A stretch of DNA of 64,000 nucleotides, taken from assembly GCF_018143015.1 (NCBI RefSeq), contig NC_054746.1:26426464-26490463 (forward strand), in the 5' to 3' direction. A program made the position numbers and the translations under genes. Each line of letters starts with the position of its first letter. Positions within the stretch are counted from its first letter, which is position 1. Shown one piece after another: positions 11,507 to 21,900 of this stretch. Origin of the DNA: Lytechinus variegatus. Lineage: Eukaryota; Echinodermata; Echinoidea; Temnopleuroida; Toxopneustidae. The notes beneath the pieces were generated by a model that saw nothing but the letters and a program-made list of their open reading frames with translations, did not search any database and was not told the DNA's origin.

Positions 11507-12203
11507 TAAGTCAAACTCGTTTCTCTGCTTCGCGTGCCACATCTTTGGTAATCTTTTGTAAAAATTACTCAAAAGAACAAAACTGATACAATTCCATTAA
11601 CGGGCGATTCCATACGTCTCGTAGGGGACATTTTGGCAACAACTTCTAGTTTCCTAGCCGAATGCTTGAACAATAAAATATTGATAAAGCTATAGTAAGT
11701 AGTCATGTGAAAAATTAATAACCAACACAAACAAATTTATTATGGGTAAATTATAGGTGAAAATGTAAAAACATAATTTTGTTGGTTGTCAGTTTTTTTG
11801 CATGTCTACCCAGTAGTAGTGTCCATTGTAAAATATGTACACTGTATGTTCTTTTTATCGTTGCAGGGCCTCTTTGTAAATCAGTTTTATGACTGAAAGG
11901 GCTACCCTGCGTAAATAAAACTGAAATGAATAAATAAGAAATAGTACTTTAATATTACCACAAAGCAAATTGAAATTATTCGTTCGTTTGAACAGCAGGT
12001 TGAAAAATTTTGTGAAAATGGCTAATTTTTCTAGCATGGAATCACCCTTAAGAAGAATTTAAAAATCAGTCTAAAGGGTAATTCAAGAATATAACTAATT
12101 TTGAATGATTTTGTCACTGATTAAGGCATACCTTTTTAATGGATATCCTTTTTTTTTATCTAGTTACTTGACTGGATTCCTCTTTAAATGAACCTTTTAG
12201 GTC
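11507..12203. other. AT-rich non-coding DNA
   Basis: Nothing gene-like recognised. The minus-strand frame at 11855-12037 is lysine/phenylalanine/leucine-rich without motifs and looks accidental. Confidence 0.35.
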
Positions 12204-12461
12204 AGAGGCGGATCCATAATTTTCCAAGGCTGGGGGGCGGGGCATTTTCGTAAAGAAAAAACTTAACAAGTCCCCAAAAGGTATTCACTCCCGATTAATG
12301 GCGATTTAGTTCAGGACTAATTTGACAAGCCCCGGCCCGCCCCCCAAAAATTCTTACTTGCGCATGCACGACATTTTCACCTTAACGAATATTTGTTATA
12401 AATCGCAAGGGGAGGGGGGCAAGGGCCGATTGTGCCCCTACCTGGATCCGCCACTGGTTAG
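12204..12461. mobile_element. hAT-like MITE, CAGAGGCGGATCC ends
   Basis: The left end CAGAGGCGGATCCA and right end TGGATCCGCCACTG are near-perfect inverted repeats, with G-rich and C-rich subterminal runs. CAGNGGCGGATCC is a common hAT-type terminus. Flanks show TTAGGTCA and TTAGGACA, but the register is off by two bases, so the target duplication is only suggestive. Confidence 0.6.
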
Positions 12462-12839
12462 GACATTGCAAGGATATATCCGTATGTAGCTTATCTTGGC
12501 TCAATAACTTCCATTGCGCGCTTTTCATAGGTTCTGAATCCTTATCCCCCTAGACTAGTATTTCATTAAAAATTGATAAAAGCTTAATGATCAGGCACGG
12601 CACTACAGCAAAGGCGGCCTCCACTTTGATTTTTTAATTAGTGAAAAACATATAAGAAAGAGGAGAAAAACAGAGGAAAATAAGAAGAAAAAGCGCTATT
12701 CTTTGATCGTGCCACTCTTGAAAACCTCTATTTCTAATTGGAAATTATTCCGGTACCAACCTTATTTTATGCCTAAATCTTTTCCAATTAAATATAATAT
12801 TCCAATTTTACTGAGCTTATACCTCAGTCACATTCCCCC

Positions 12840-12930
12840 TACGGCGAGTCGAAAACAGCCTCTTATTTTTTTTGTACCAGCTACGTATAGGTGGTTGAAA
12901 TAGGAAAATGTGACTGAAGTATTAATATGT
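12840..12930. repeat. dispersed repeat just upstream of the LRR gene
   Basis: The order TACGGCGAGTCGAAAACAGC, TTTTGTACCAGCTAC, GTGGTTGAA, AAATGTGACTGAAGTA is repeated at 24238-24371 with extra bases between blocks. This marks the open frame around 12910 as repeat-derived and argues that LRR translation begins further downstream. Confidence 0.6.
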
Positions 12931-13047
12931 TGTACAAAGGACCTTCTCCATCCACCCATTTCAACTGGTCATTCCATGGATAAGTACAGATCGCGGTATT
13001 GCAAGTCGACAACTAGGTCTGCGTTGTCGCGAGAAGAATATCTGAAG

Positions 13048-15864
13048 ATGAAGTCCTGTACCATTTGTTGGTTGTTTTCAGGGCGCATTTTCGGGATTTT
13101 TTGTCTACTTACTTTTTCTTTTGTAATGGACCATTCTGTCGTATGCATTACCACTTGCCCTGATAAATGCACGTGCCCAGCCCGCTCGGTCATCTGCTAC
13201 GGAAAGTTGTTGACTTCAGTACCAACTTCCAATCTTTCAAGAGATATTGACAAGTTAATCTTAGATAATAATAAAATCAGCATCATTGAGGATGGCACGT
13301 TCTCCTCATTTTCGTATCTTCGCCGATTGAGTCTTGGCTACAATACAATTTCTAGTTTGGAACCTCTAGCTTTTCAGGGACTTCGCCATCTATATTATCT
13401 CATTCTTAGGAATAATCGTCTTGTTGACGTATCAGCCTTACGTAATCTACCGAATCTTTTTCTCCTCGACCTCGAATCAAACTTCATACGTAATCTTGAA
13501 CCGGGTGATTTTCATGACGTCGCCAATGTCAAACCATTGATTCTTAAGTTATCTATCAACTTCATTACAAAGTTATCTCCATTGTCACCACCTATAACTT
13601 ATCTCAGAGCCACATCTAACTGCTTGATAAACTTCGACCTTCATGAAATCGTTCATGTAAATGAATTAAATGAGATAAATCTAAGTAATAACAAAATTAC
13701 TTACCTACCTGACCTCAGTGGACTGATTTCGCTCAAAATTCTTATCCTATCTGGAAACCCAATTCAGGCGATATTCCCTTCTACAACCGTTCCTCAAAGT
13801 TTGTACTTAGTAGACATAAGATATGCCAATCTTTCGGCTTTCCCAGAATCATGGGTCAGCAAGAACAGCAGCATCACTCAATTGTTTCTGGACGGAAATT
13901 ATTTGAAAACTACACCCAATATGGTACAGAATGAAAACGTATATATACAGATTCTGTCCTTGAATGCAAACCTAGCTCTTCAAGAAGAACAGGACTCTCT
14001 TCAAATCTCAGATGCTCGTGTGAGTAACACATTCACACTGGACTTGTGTTTGATGCCTAATCTTCAAAGATTGTTTCTGATCAACAATAAGATCGAAGAA
14101 CTCCACATTTCTGATAATTGCATTAACGACAGTATGATAAGTGATGATCATTATCATCCACACAATCTCATGTTTTTGTATCTCGATCAGAACTGGATTT
14201 CAGATATGACATTTCTTAGAAAACTCCCTCGTTTAGAGATTTTGTCTTTGTCTCATAACAAAGTTCAGACTGTGGACTGGGGACGCTCTGATCAACAAAA
14301 CAGACTTCGATACATTTCACTGTCTCATAACCAACTTCAAATTCTTGAGAACTTCATGCGACTTGATGTCCTTTTCCATTTAAATGTATCTTTCAACCAG
14401 ATTCGGATGGTCAAGAAGGAAGCATTTCAGGGTTCTTTCAATTTGAACATTTTGGATATGCGAGGCAATTATCTGATGACCATCCCTGACTTGTCGAATT
14501 TACCTAGAATTATTCATCTTGATCTCAGTGAAAATCTCTTGGAACGTATCCGAAAAGAAGATTTGAATAATCTAACCAACTTGTCGTATTTTAGTGTAGC
14601 AAATAATTTCATCAGAAATGTTTCGATTTCAAGTTCAAAATATTTTTCAAAGTTAAACTTGCAAAATAATCTTCTAACATCACTGAATGAAATCGGAGAA
14701 CCACAATATTTGAATACTGATGGTAATATGATTTCTAATTTTCGTTTCCGATTTGGTGATGAACTACCGCATAATTCAGACGCCGAACTTTCACGCAGCA
14801 GATTGACGATTATGAGCCTCCCTTTGACAACTAAAACGTTTCATTGTTCCAACAATAGCATTTTATCGCTGGAAGGAGCCTCGATGTGCTTCAATGCAAG
14901 TAATGAGCAATGTGACTTTGCATGTCATCTACATTATGTGTACCTCGATTGGAACATGATACGATATATTTCCGCCGATGTGTTCAATCCTTGTAGAATT
15001 TTCATTTTGTCACTTGAAGGGAATCCGATTCACCAGCTACCAAGTGAGTATTTCACAAATCTGGCCAATCTTTATTTATCTCACTCAAATCTATTGACTC
15101 TATCATATTCATTGACGGTAAAAAGTACATCTCTTCAAGTGTTGTCCATGACCAACATCCCGATGTTCAGGAACTTATCTGACAACATCACCTTTGATTT
15201 ATCTAGGTTATCTTTACTCTTCCTTAGTGAAAACGGTATGATCGATTTTCCTAAAATAACAGCTCCTGATCTTGATAGTCTGGATCTTAGTAAGAATGAA
15301 ATCAAGTTTTTAACACAAGAAGTGTTTCAAGGTATTCCAAGGATCCGCTATATTGATTTGAGTAGCAATCACATTAAGAGTATTACTCGTGACACTTTTG
15401 CTACTAGTATTTACATCAGAGAGCTTAATTTGGAAAACAATCAGATACATCACATCAGTGAGTCTGCGTTCATCAACCAAAGGGGTGGATTCATTCTACG
15501 ACTTGGAAACAACCATCTCGTATCGATTCTACCAAGTAGTCTACCTGTTCTCTCGCGGACCGTCTACCTTGATCCCAACCCATGGAACTGTGACTGCGAA
15601 TCAACATCGATTAAAAGATGGCTCTTGCTATCAGGTGTCAATCTGTATCAGTGTATGAACCCATTGTATTTGAGGAATATGAGTCTTGTGAGTCTGAATG
15701 AGACAGATTTGTGTCACGATGAGTATGGTGACTTCAAGTCTACAGAGACCCAAACCAGTCTTAGTATGCCTAGTGGAGTAAATAGAATTCTTTGTAGCTA
15801 CTGTCTAAAATCATCATGGGCATTACTATTATCTTCATACTTTTCTCTGTCAGAATTATCATAA
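13048..15864 (+). CDS. intronless leucine-rich-repeat surface/secreted protein
   Basis: One uninterrupted exon codes 938 residues from this ATG. The start was chosen because it opens directly on a signal peptide (MKSCTICWLFSGRIFGIFCL, to about residue 32). An in-frame ATG at 12976 would add 24 polar residues before it, and the frame's first part lies in a dispersed repeat. An LRRNT cap follows (C37-x3-C-x-C-x6-C50), then more than 20 LRRs of the LxxLxLxxNxI type, then an LRRCT cap (NPWNCDC at 844-850, C869, C889). A cysteine cluster breaks the array near CFNASNEQCDFACH. After LRRCT there is only a polar linker and a short hydrophobic end (SSWALLLSSYFSL), so there is no TIR domain and no clear transmembrane helix; a GPI signal is possible. 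The layout recalls Toll ectodomains and chaoptin, but the ligand is unknown. Single-exon LRR receptors are common in echinoderms. Confidence 0.88.
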   Translation: MKSCTICWLFSGRIFGIFCLLTFSFVMDHSVVCITTCPDKCTCPARSVICYGKLLTSVPTSNLSRDIDKLILDNNKISIIEDGTFSSFSYLRRLSLGYNTISSLEPLAFQGLRHLYYLILRNNRLVDVSALRNLPNLFLLDLESNFIRNLEPGDFHDVANVKPLILKLSINFITKLSPLSPPITYLRATSNCLINFDLHEIVHVNELNEINLSNNKITYLPDLSGLISLKILILSGNPIQAIFPSTTVPQSLYLVDIRYANLSAFPESWVSKNSSITQLFLDGNYLKTTPNMVQNENVYIQILSLNANLALQEEQDSLQISDARVSNTFTLDLCLMPNLQRLFLINNKIEELHISDNCINDSMISDDHYHPHNLMFLYLDQNWISDMTFLRKLPRLEILSLSHNKVQTVDWGRSDQQNRLRYISLSHNQLQILENFMRLDVLFHLNVSFNQIRMVKKEAFQGSFNLNILDMRGNYLMTIPDLSNLPRIIHLDLSENLLERIRKEDLNNLTNLSYFSVANNFIRNVSISSSKYFSKLNLQNNLLTSLNEIGEPQYLNTDGNMISNFRFRFGDELPHNSDAELSRSRLTIMSLPLTTKTFHCSNNSILSLEGASMCFNASNEQCDFACHLHYVYLDWNMIRYISADVFNPCRIFILSLEGNPIHQLPSEYFTNLANLYLSHSNLLTLSYSLTVKSTSLQVLSMTNIPMFRNLSDNITFDLSRLSLLFLSENGMIDFPKITAPDLDSLDLSKNEIKFLTQEVFQGIPRIRYIDLSSNHIKSITRDTFATSIYIRELNLENNQIHHISESAFINQRGGFILRLGNNHLVSILPSSLPVLSRTVYLDPNPWNCDCESTSIKRWLLLSGVNLYQCMNPLYLRNMSLVSLNETDLCHDEYGDFKSTETQTSLSMPSGVNRILCSYCLKSSWALLLSSYFSLSELS

Positions 15865-15916
15865 TTGTCTATAATGCGTGTGTTTGTAATGTACTGTCAA
15901 TGCAACTCGCTTTGAA

Positions 15917-15922
15917 AATAAA
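15917..15922 (+). terminator. polyadenylation signal AATAAA of the LRR gene
   Basis: AATAAA lies 53 bases after the LRR stop codon and before the transposon copy that starts at 15994, implying a very short 3' UTR. Confidence 0.65.
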
Positions 15923-15993
15923 GGCTATATACGTATATTTAGTACGCTTTATCCTTTGAATATAAAACAAATTACTAATCATTGATAAAACGC

Positions 15994-16597
15994 AAAGGAC
16001 AAGTCCACCCCAACAAAAACTTGATTTGAATAAAAAGAGAAAAATTCAACAAGCATAACACTGAAAATTTCATCAAAATCGGATGTAAAATAAGAAAGTT
16101 ATGACATTTCAAAATTTCGCTTCATTTCACAAAAACAGTTTTATGAACGAGGCAGCTACATCCAAATGAGAGAGTCAATGATACCATTCACTCACTATTT
16201 CTTTTGTTTTTAATTGTTTGAAATATGAAATATTTTGATTTTCTCGTCATTGTCATGTGAAATGAAGTTTCATTTCTCCATGAACACGTGGAATTCCATT
16301 ATTTTAAAATTTTGTGCTTCAGGCAAGGAGGTCCTAATCGTCAAATTCGTAAAAATTGAAATATTGTATAATTCAAACAATAAAAAAACTAAAGAAATAG
16401 TGAGTGACATCATCAACTCTCTCATTTGGATGTAACTGGCTCGTTCATATAACTATTTTGTTAAAAATAAGCAAAACTTTGAAATGTCATAACTTTCTTA
16501 TTTTACATCCGATTTTGATGAAATCTTCAGCATTGTGCTTGTCTGATTTTTCTCTATTGATTCAAATCAACATTTTTCTGAGGTGGACTTGACCTTT
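15994..16597. mobile_element. AAGGACAAGTCCACC-family palindromic element, copy B
   Basis: This is the best preserved copy: left end AAAGGACAAGTCCACCCCAA and right end AGGTGGACTTGACCTTT, with ATTTCATCAAAATCGGATGT on the left mirrored by ACATCCGATTTTGATGAAAT on the right. It sits about 130 bases beyond the LRR stop codon. Confidence 0.8.
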
Positions 16598-17004
16598 AAG
16601 TAGTCATGAAAAAGAAGCATATGTCACTATACAGAAAACAATAATAACTCAAAATGCGAGGATATGTATTTGGTGTATATTGACTTGAAAACGGGAGGTT
16701 TTAGTACAACAGGATTATGTATCTCGTTAAACAGACAATGCGAGCACCAGGAACAATGAAGACATAGGCCCTTAGCAAATTACGTTTCATAAAGTTATGA
16801 AAAATATTTTTTATGCAATATAACATAATTATTATAATTATAATATATATGTGTGTGTGTGTATTTTTTTCCTCCTGTTAATTAAAGGTTTTTCTCATGT
16901 AAGTTGTAAACCTGTTAAAGCATACCAAAAAGGTACACAATGTACAAAATTTCACATATGGGCCGTGCACATTGCTTGTGTAGGTGTCTATAGGAATGAC
17001 CTGT
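16598..17004. repeat. dispersed repeat related to 1-200 and 9801-9960
   Basis: It contains AAAAGAAGCATATGTCACTA, TTTTAGTACAACAGGATTA and AATGAAGACATAGGCCC in the same order as the other copies. A short (GT)n run is at 16849-16862. Confidence 0.45.
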
Positions 17005-17407
17005 TACACTCCGTAATTCCGAAACACGTAAATTGCCTATACCTCGATGTTCGTTAATCCGAAAATGTAAAAGGGTTCGTTAATCCGAACATTTGTGGCG
17101 TTATTCCGAAGGTTCGATAATCCGAAAACGAAATAAGGTTCGATGTTCCGAAGGTTCGTTAATCCGAAAACGAAATAAGGTTCGTTAGTCCGAAAACGAA
17201 ATTAGATTCATTAATCATTTCGTTTTCGGACTAACGAACCTTCGGAATTACGAACCTCATTTTGTTTTCGGATTAACGAACCTTCGTAATTACGAACCTG
17301 ATTTTGTTTTCGGACTAACGGACCTTCGGAATTACGAACCATTGGATATACGAACCTTCGGAATATCCGAACCTTCGGAATAACGAAGCTTCGGAATTAC
17401 GAATGTA
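17005..17407. mobile_element. short palindromic element made of TTCCGAAGGTTCG-type iterations
   Basis: The left half repeats GTTCGTTAATCCGAAAACGA and TATTCCGAAGGTTCG units; near 17210 the orientation flips and the right half is the inverse (TTTCGTTTTCGGACTAACGA, TTCGGAATTACGAACC). It ends GAAGCTTCGGAATTACGAA. Its ends match those of the 3.6 kb element at 29240-32822, so it is the deleted, short form of the same family. Confidence 0.8.
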
Positions 17408-17574
17408 TGCGGGAATGACCACAATAGTCCTTCATATGAGTTCTCAAACTGACAATGTCCAAATGTTAATTTTTATACCTGTCTCAGTAGTCAGTATCCG
17501 GGCTCAGTATGTATCTGAAAGCAAGAATGTACAGAAATCAACGATCACACTGCATGTCAGGTACCATTGCCTGA

Positions 17575-17725
17575 TAATAGTATCTTAAAAATTTAATTCC
17601 ATCCACCATCTAAGTTTGGTTGAAAATCGACTTACGGTTGTGGAGTTATGTGTCATTAGCTTTGTGACGGACGGACGACATTTGGATCCCTAAGTCTCGC
17701 CTCCACCTCTGGTGGGCGAGACAAA
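17575..17725 (-). mobile_element. GTCTCGCCCACCAGAGGTG-type element, truncated copy
   Basis: Read on the minus strand it starts GTCTCGCCCACCAGAGGTGG and continues through GGATCCAAATGTCGTCCGTC and ACACATAACTCCACAACC-like words, matching the start and first internal unit of the full element at 53517-54131. It breaks off within the first unit. Confidence 0.65.
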
Positions 17726-18631
17726 AAGCACCAAGCATATGATTCACAGATGAACAAGTTTACTGAACATTCAAATAGAATCAGACATTTACATTTAACT
17801 ACTTTATTTCAGAAAAAAAAATTATAGTAAATCAACTTCAGGAGCATGCAGTAAGCTATATACATGTATTAGAGGAATACATCATGCTAAGAAATACTAA
17901 AATAGAAATTGTTGAATACTCTACAATCTTAAATACATACATTTGCCAGCATAATTGCATATAAACGATCAGTTTGGGCATTATGTGTCCCTTTTTTAAC
18001 ATGTGCACACATTGGCACCAACAATGCCTTATTTCTATTAATTTTAACAGATGAAATAGCTGTTGATTGCCTTGCTCAAGAGCATGGGTACAGTAGACAA
18101 GGATTGAACTCTGAATGAAATATCAAAATATATTGTCCTTCAGAGAAATCGCCCTCTTGAGGGCATTAGCTCAATGAAGAGTAATGAAATACTAGAATCA
18201 TATCTTTGTCTAATACCCTAAGCATTGACATTATTTTGATCTGGAAACCAAATTAACTTAGACAAGGTGAAATGACCCCCAAACATATCTCTCTCAAAAG
18301 CCTAAATGCAAGCAGATGTATTGAAAATGGGTTATCTCATAGTGGATGACACCTTAATATAGTCTTTTGATACTGAATAACGAACTGGTGAAAGAAAGCT
18401 GTGCCAAGTTTTTATGATAAATTGAGAGTTACAAAATTGTGTTGGTCAGTGGTAAAAATTCTCCCCCCCCAAAAAAAAGTTTAAAAACATCACCATCATC
18501 TCCTTTTCATGAAGACTTGGATTATAATTACAATGAAAACTTTGATTCTGATTGGGTCCAGAGCTCTGTGATCATGGTTGTAACCTTAACAAATTTAAAA
18601 GTTTTTTGTGAAACTGGCCCCTGTACTACAG
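17726..18631. other. AT-rich unique DNA, possible distal 3' UTR of the C1orf198-like gene
   Basis: No exon-like open frame or obvious repeat ends were seen. It could be transcribed as the end of a long minus-strand 3' UTR, or it could be intergenic; the sequence alone does not decide. Confidence 0.25.
17803..17808 (-). terminator. candidate polyadenylation signal on minus strand
   Basis: TTTATT on the plus strand gives AATAAA on the minus strand. If the C1orf198-like transcript runs through 17.8-23.9 kb, this could end it. Other AATAAA words nearer the stop codon are equally possible, so this is a weak call. Confidence 0.2.
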
Positions 18632-18939
18632 GGGAGCGTTTCATCAATATTTTCATCCGACAAGTTGTCAGATCAGGGGCCCGTTGCAGAAAGAGTTGCG
18701 TTTAAACGCAAACCAAAAAATCAATCGCAAGTCCCAAATGCGCGCTGCTGATTGGTTAAAAATCAAGTTGCGCATGATTTTTAGAGTTGCGATTGATTGC
18801 AACTCTTTCTGCAACGGGCCCCTGACATCTTTCCATGATTTTGATTGGCTGAGAGGCACTGTTCCTATGGTAACTGTCGGATAAAATGGGACTTGTCGGA
18901 TAAAATGTCTGACAAGTCCTGCCATGAAACACTCCCCAG
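18632..18939. mobile_element. GGGGAGCGTTTCAT-type MITE, interrupted by another element
   Basis: The outer ends GGGGAGCGTTTCAT and ATGAAACACTCCCC are inverted, and GACAAGTTGTCAGAT / CTGACAAGTC lie inside. The same interior (GACAAGTTGTCGGAT, TTGATTTTGACTGG, AGCACTGTTATTATGG) occurs without an insert at about 1090-1195. Here a second palindrome (18674-18824) sits between GTTGTCAGAT and GACATCTTTCC. Confidence 0.65.
18674..18824. mobile_element. nested CAGGGGCCCGTTGCAGAAAG palindromic MITE
   Basis: It has perfect or near-perfect ends CAGGGGCCCGTTGCAGAAAG and CTTTCTGCAACGGGCCCCTG, with AGTTGCGTTTAAACGC and AGTTGCGATTGATTGC further inside. It splits the element at 18632-18939, so it is the younger insertion. 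Confidence 0.75.
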
Positions 18940-21900
18940 GTCTAGTGTCTGAATAGAGTCACAGATGGGGTGGATGGAATGGTCAACAAGACTGGAGTTG
19001 TTCTGGATATAATTGCATTGTATTCTTACTTATCATACCCTCCTCAAATATGCGTCTTCTCATATTACATTATTGATACTAGAAAACGAATACATTTGGA
19101 CACATGCATCGAAACATACAATACAACACATACTTGTAAATCACTATACCTACTGGTACTAAAAAATAAATCAGTCAATAGAAAAATATAAAACTAATAC
19201 ATGAGAATACATAAACAATACAAGACATTATGATGTATCTAAACACATACACAGTGCCTAACAGCTAAATTGCAGCGCTGATGTAACAAATTCACAAACT
19301 AAACACACATATAAATGAATAAATAAATATTTTGGCACACAGAGAGCTTCCTGAATACATTCAGTCTTAAACATAAATATATATTCTATTTTAAACATAA
19401 ATATAACAAAAGTGAATACTCCACACATAACCAATGAAGTTAAAATGAAATCAAATCATCATGTTTGAATAAAATACAACCAAATCAGCAACTTTTGGAG
19501 CTTTTGGCAATGATTTGACACATCGTTAACTCCTATTCAACAGACTATAACTCCAACTACCTGATACATTTGGGGAATTGGAGTGTCTGCACCGTAGGCT
19601 ATTCAAGTTGGTTGCATTAGTTTGGAATCATATTCCTAATTCAAAGACTGCAGTTGGATAGGAATGAATATTAACTTTAAATCAGCACTGCTTTAAATAA
19701 ATTTGCATATATATTACAATGTATAATCCATTCAAATGGAAGTTGTAAAGTGTGATTAACTTTACAAGTACTTGGGGACAAAATGAATATGATATCCCAC
19801 TAAAAACCCCAACATATTTCACAAATATTGTGTTGTTGATTCTTGTTTTGATGGTTATTTCCTAAACAAGCAAAAATCTACTGAATTATGTTCACAAATG
19901 AAACCAGATCAGTGGTTGATAAGTTTTGATATCAATGAAACTACAGGTAGAACATTTGTATAAACAATAAACATGAATACCATAAAAAATGACTGATTTT
20001 TTTCTATCACACCATGAAAACTCATTACTAATAGATCTAAGGTGTTCCATAAAATTGCTTACAACATTTCATACATGGCTTACCATAAGCAGTAGTAAAT
20101 GCACGTATGTCAGTTTCTCATATTTTCAAGCACAAATCATGATTAAATTACAATAGGAATGCTGAAAATGTTCAGCAAAAATCTATTACAAACTTCCTCC
20201 AAATTGAAAATTATTCAAACAAAAAATGATAATGCTTCAGGAAATGGAGCCGAAGAAAATATGATTGTTGATATTTGAAGGTTTGTAGTACTTATTAATA
20301 CCACAAATGTATTGAACAGAATCATATTGCAGGTAGACTATAAATACTGCACTATATGAAAACATTCATGCATATGTATGTCTAAACCTAGACCTGCAAG
20401 TAATAGCAAAACTATTAATAGTATGAAATGTACATGTAAAGAATATTGCATTGCAATAATTGCTTCTTCTTGATTTCCAGTTGAAGATTACGGCTGGATA
20501 TATCATTGCAAATTGAAAGATGAGTAATCTGATACTGGTTAGCTCGGATAAGTGCCAACAGCAAGCAGAAAACATACTGCTTTCACATTAAATACTGCAA
20601 ACTGAGCCTTGATTTTAACAGTTACCAGTATACAGAAAAAGTTGGGTGGCTGGGGACACTTTTACACTGAATACAAGAATGGGGGTACTTCCAAATAGTG
20701 CGAATTCTACTACAAACAACTCACATACATGAACTACAAAATAATCTTTTATCAAGGTAATCTGCAAATAGTATGATCATCTGCTGTCACATCTTCCCAA
20801 TGATGAAACTATGTATTCTCCTAATTTTGAAAATGTATGTTAAATCAATGGGAATCCAAAAATGTAATTTGTTCATACATATTGTTCAACTCACAGCCAC
20901 GTAGCCCTGAAAATGTGAAAGAGAAGTGCTCTCCTCTCAACAATTGAACTTTTAATAGGCTACAGGAATTTACAAATAACAAGAAGTATAAAAGAACTTC
21001 AATCTCACAAAACATCAGCAAGCACATGCACATTGTCGCACGTTAAATCTTTTGAGAATTTGCATGTACTGGTCAGTGTTAACACATACAATAATCATTA
21101 GGTATTTTGTTGCCTTATGTGACTTTTCTTGACAGGGGAAGTGTGAAAGTACCTGAGCATACTAAATCAGATTAAATGGATTAAGATATGACCATTGTTG
21201 ATAATCCTGAGATTAGACCCATCTCTTAAATAGGATTGCTTTCAACAACAAAACCAAATTGTTTGTTATGACGCAGAATATACTGATAATGATCTGTCTT
21301 CTGTCTGCAATTCTACAAAATCAAACAACATATTTATCTAACGATTTAATATCGATGCAAATGATAACTCACATTTTGCAAAACAGCATGCTAAACAGAT
21401 AAACTACCCCACCATCTTATCTTCTTTATAGGCCGAAGGTGGCCATGTTACTTCAGCAAAATCCTTCAATAAATACCCCCTTCCCTATAAACCAAAGAGC
21501 ATGTTCAGTTTGTCTAAAAGAGAGTAATATCCTTCAAGACAACCATTTCTTACAGTCCTACACAATTCTTCCAACAAAGGAATCTTTATTCCTGATTCTC
21601 TGCTACATCCAATCTTACTAAGGAAACCTTGACATCCCCTCAAGAGAAAGTCCATAAGTTTGATATTCTTTCAATTAAAAATGAAGAAAGAAACCCCACT
21701 TTGCATTAATTATATTCTACAACTCAGTTCAAGGATTGGCATTGTGTAAAATGAAACAGACAGCTCTGGAATCTGGAGATTTACTTTCAAGGGGAAAGGA
21801 AATGGGAATAGGGTTGGTTTAAAAAATGGGCTGGTACAGAACGAGCAAAATAACAGTCTCTTCAATAAAACTACATTTCTTTTATACTGTAGATATCTTA

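Noticed and set aside
13048-15864. Assignment of the LRR gene as a Toll-like receptor
   Set aside because: There is no TIR domain and no convincing transmembrane helix before the stop codon.
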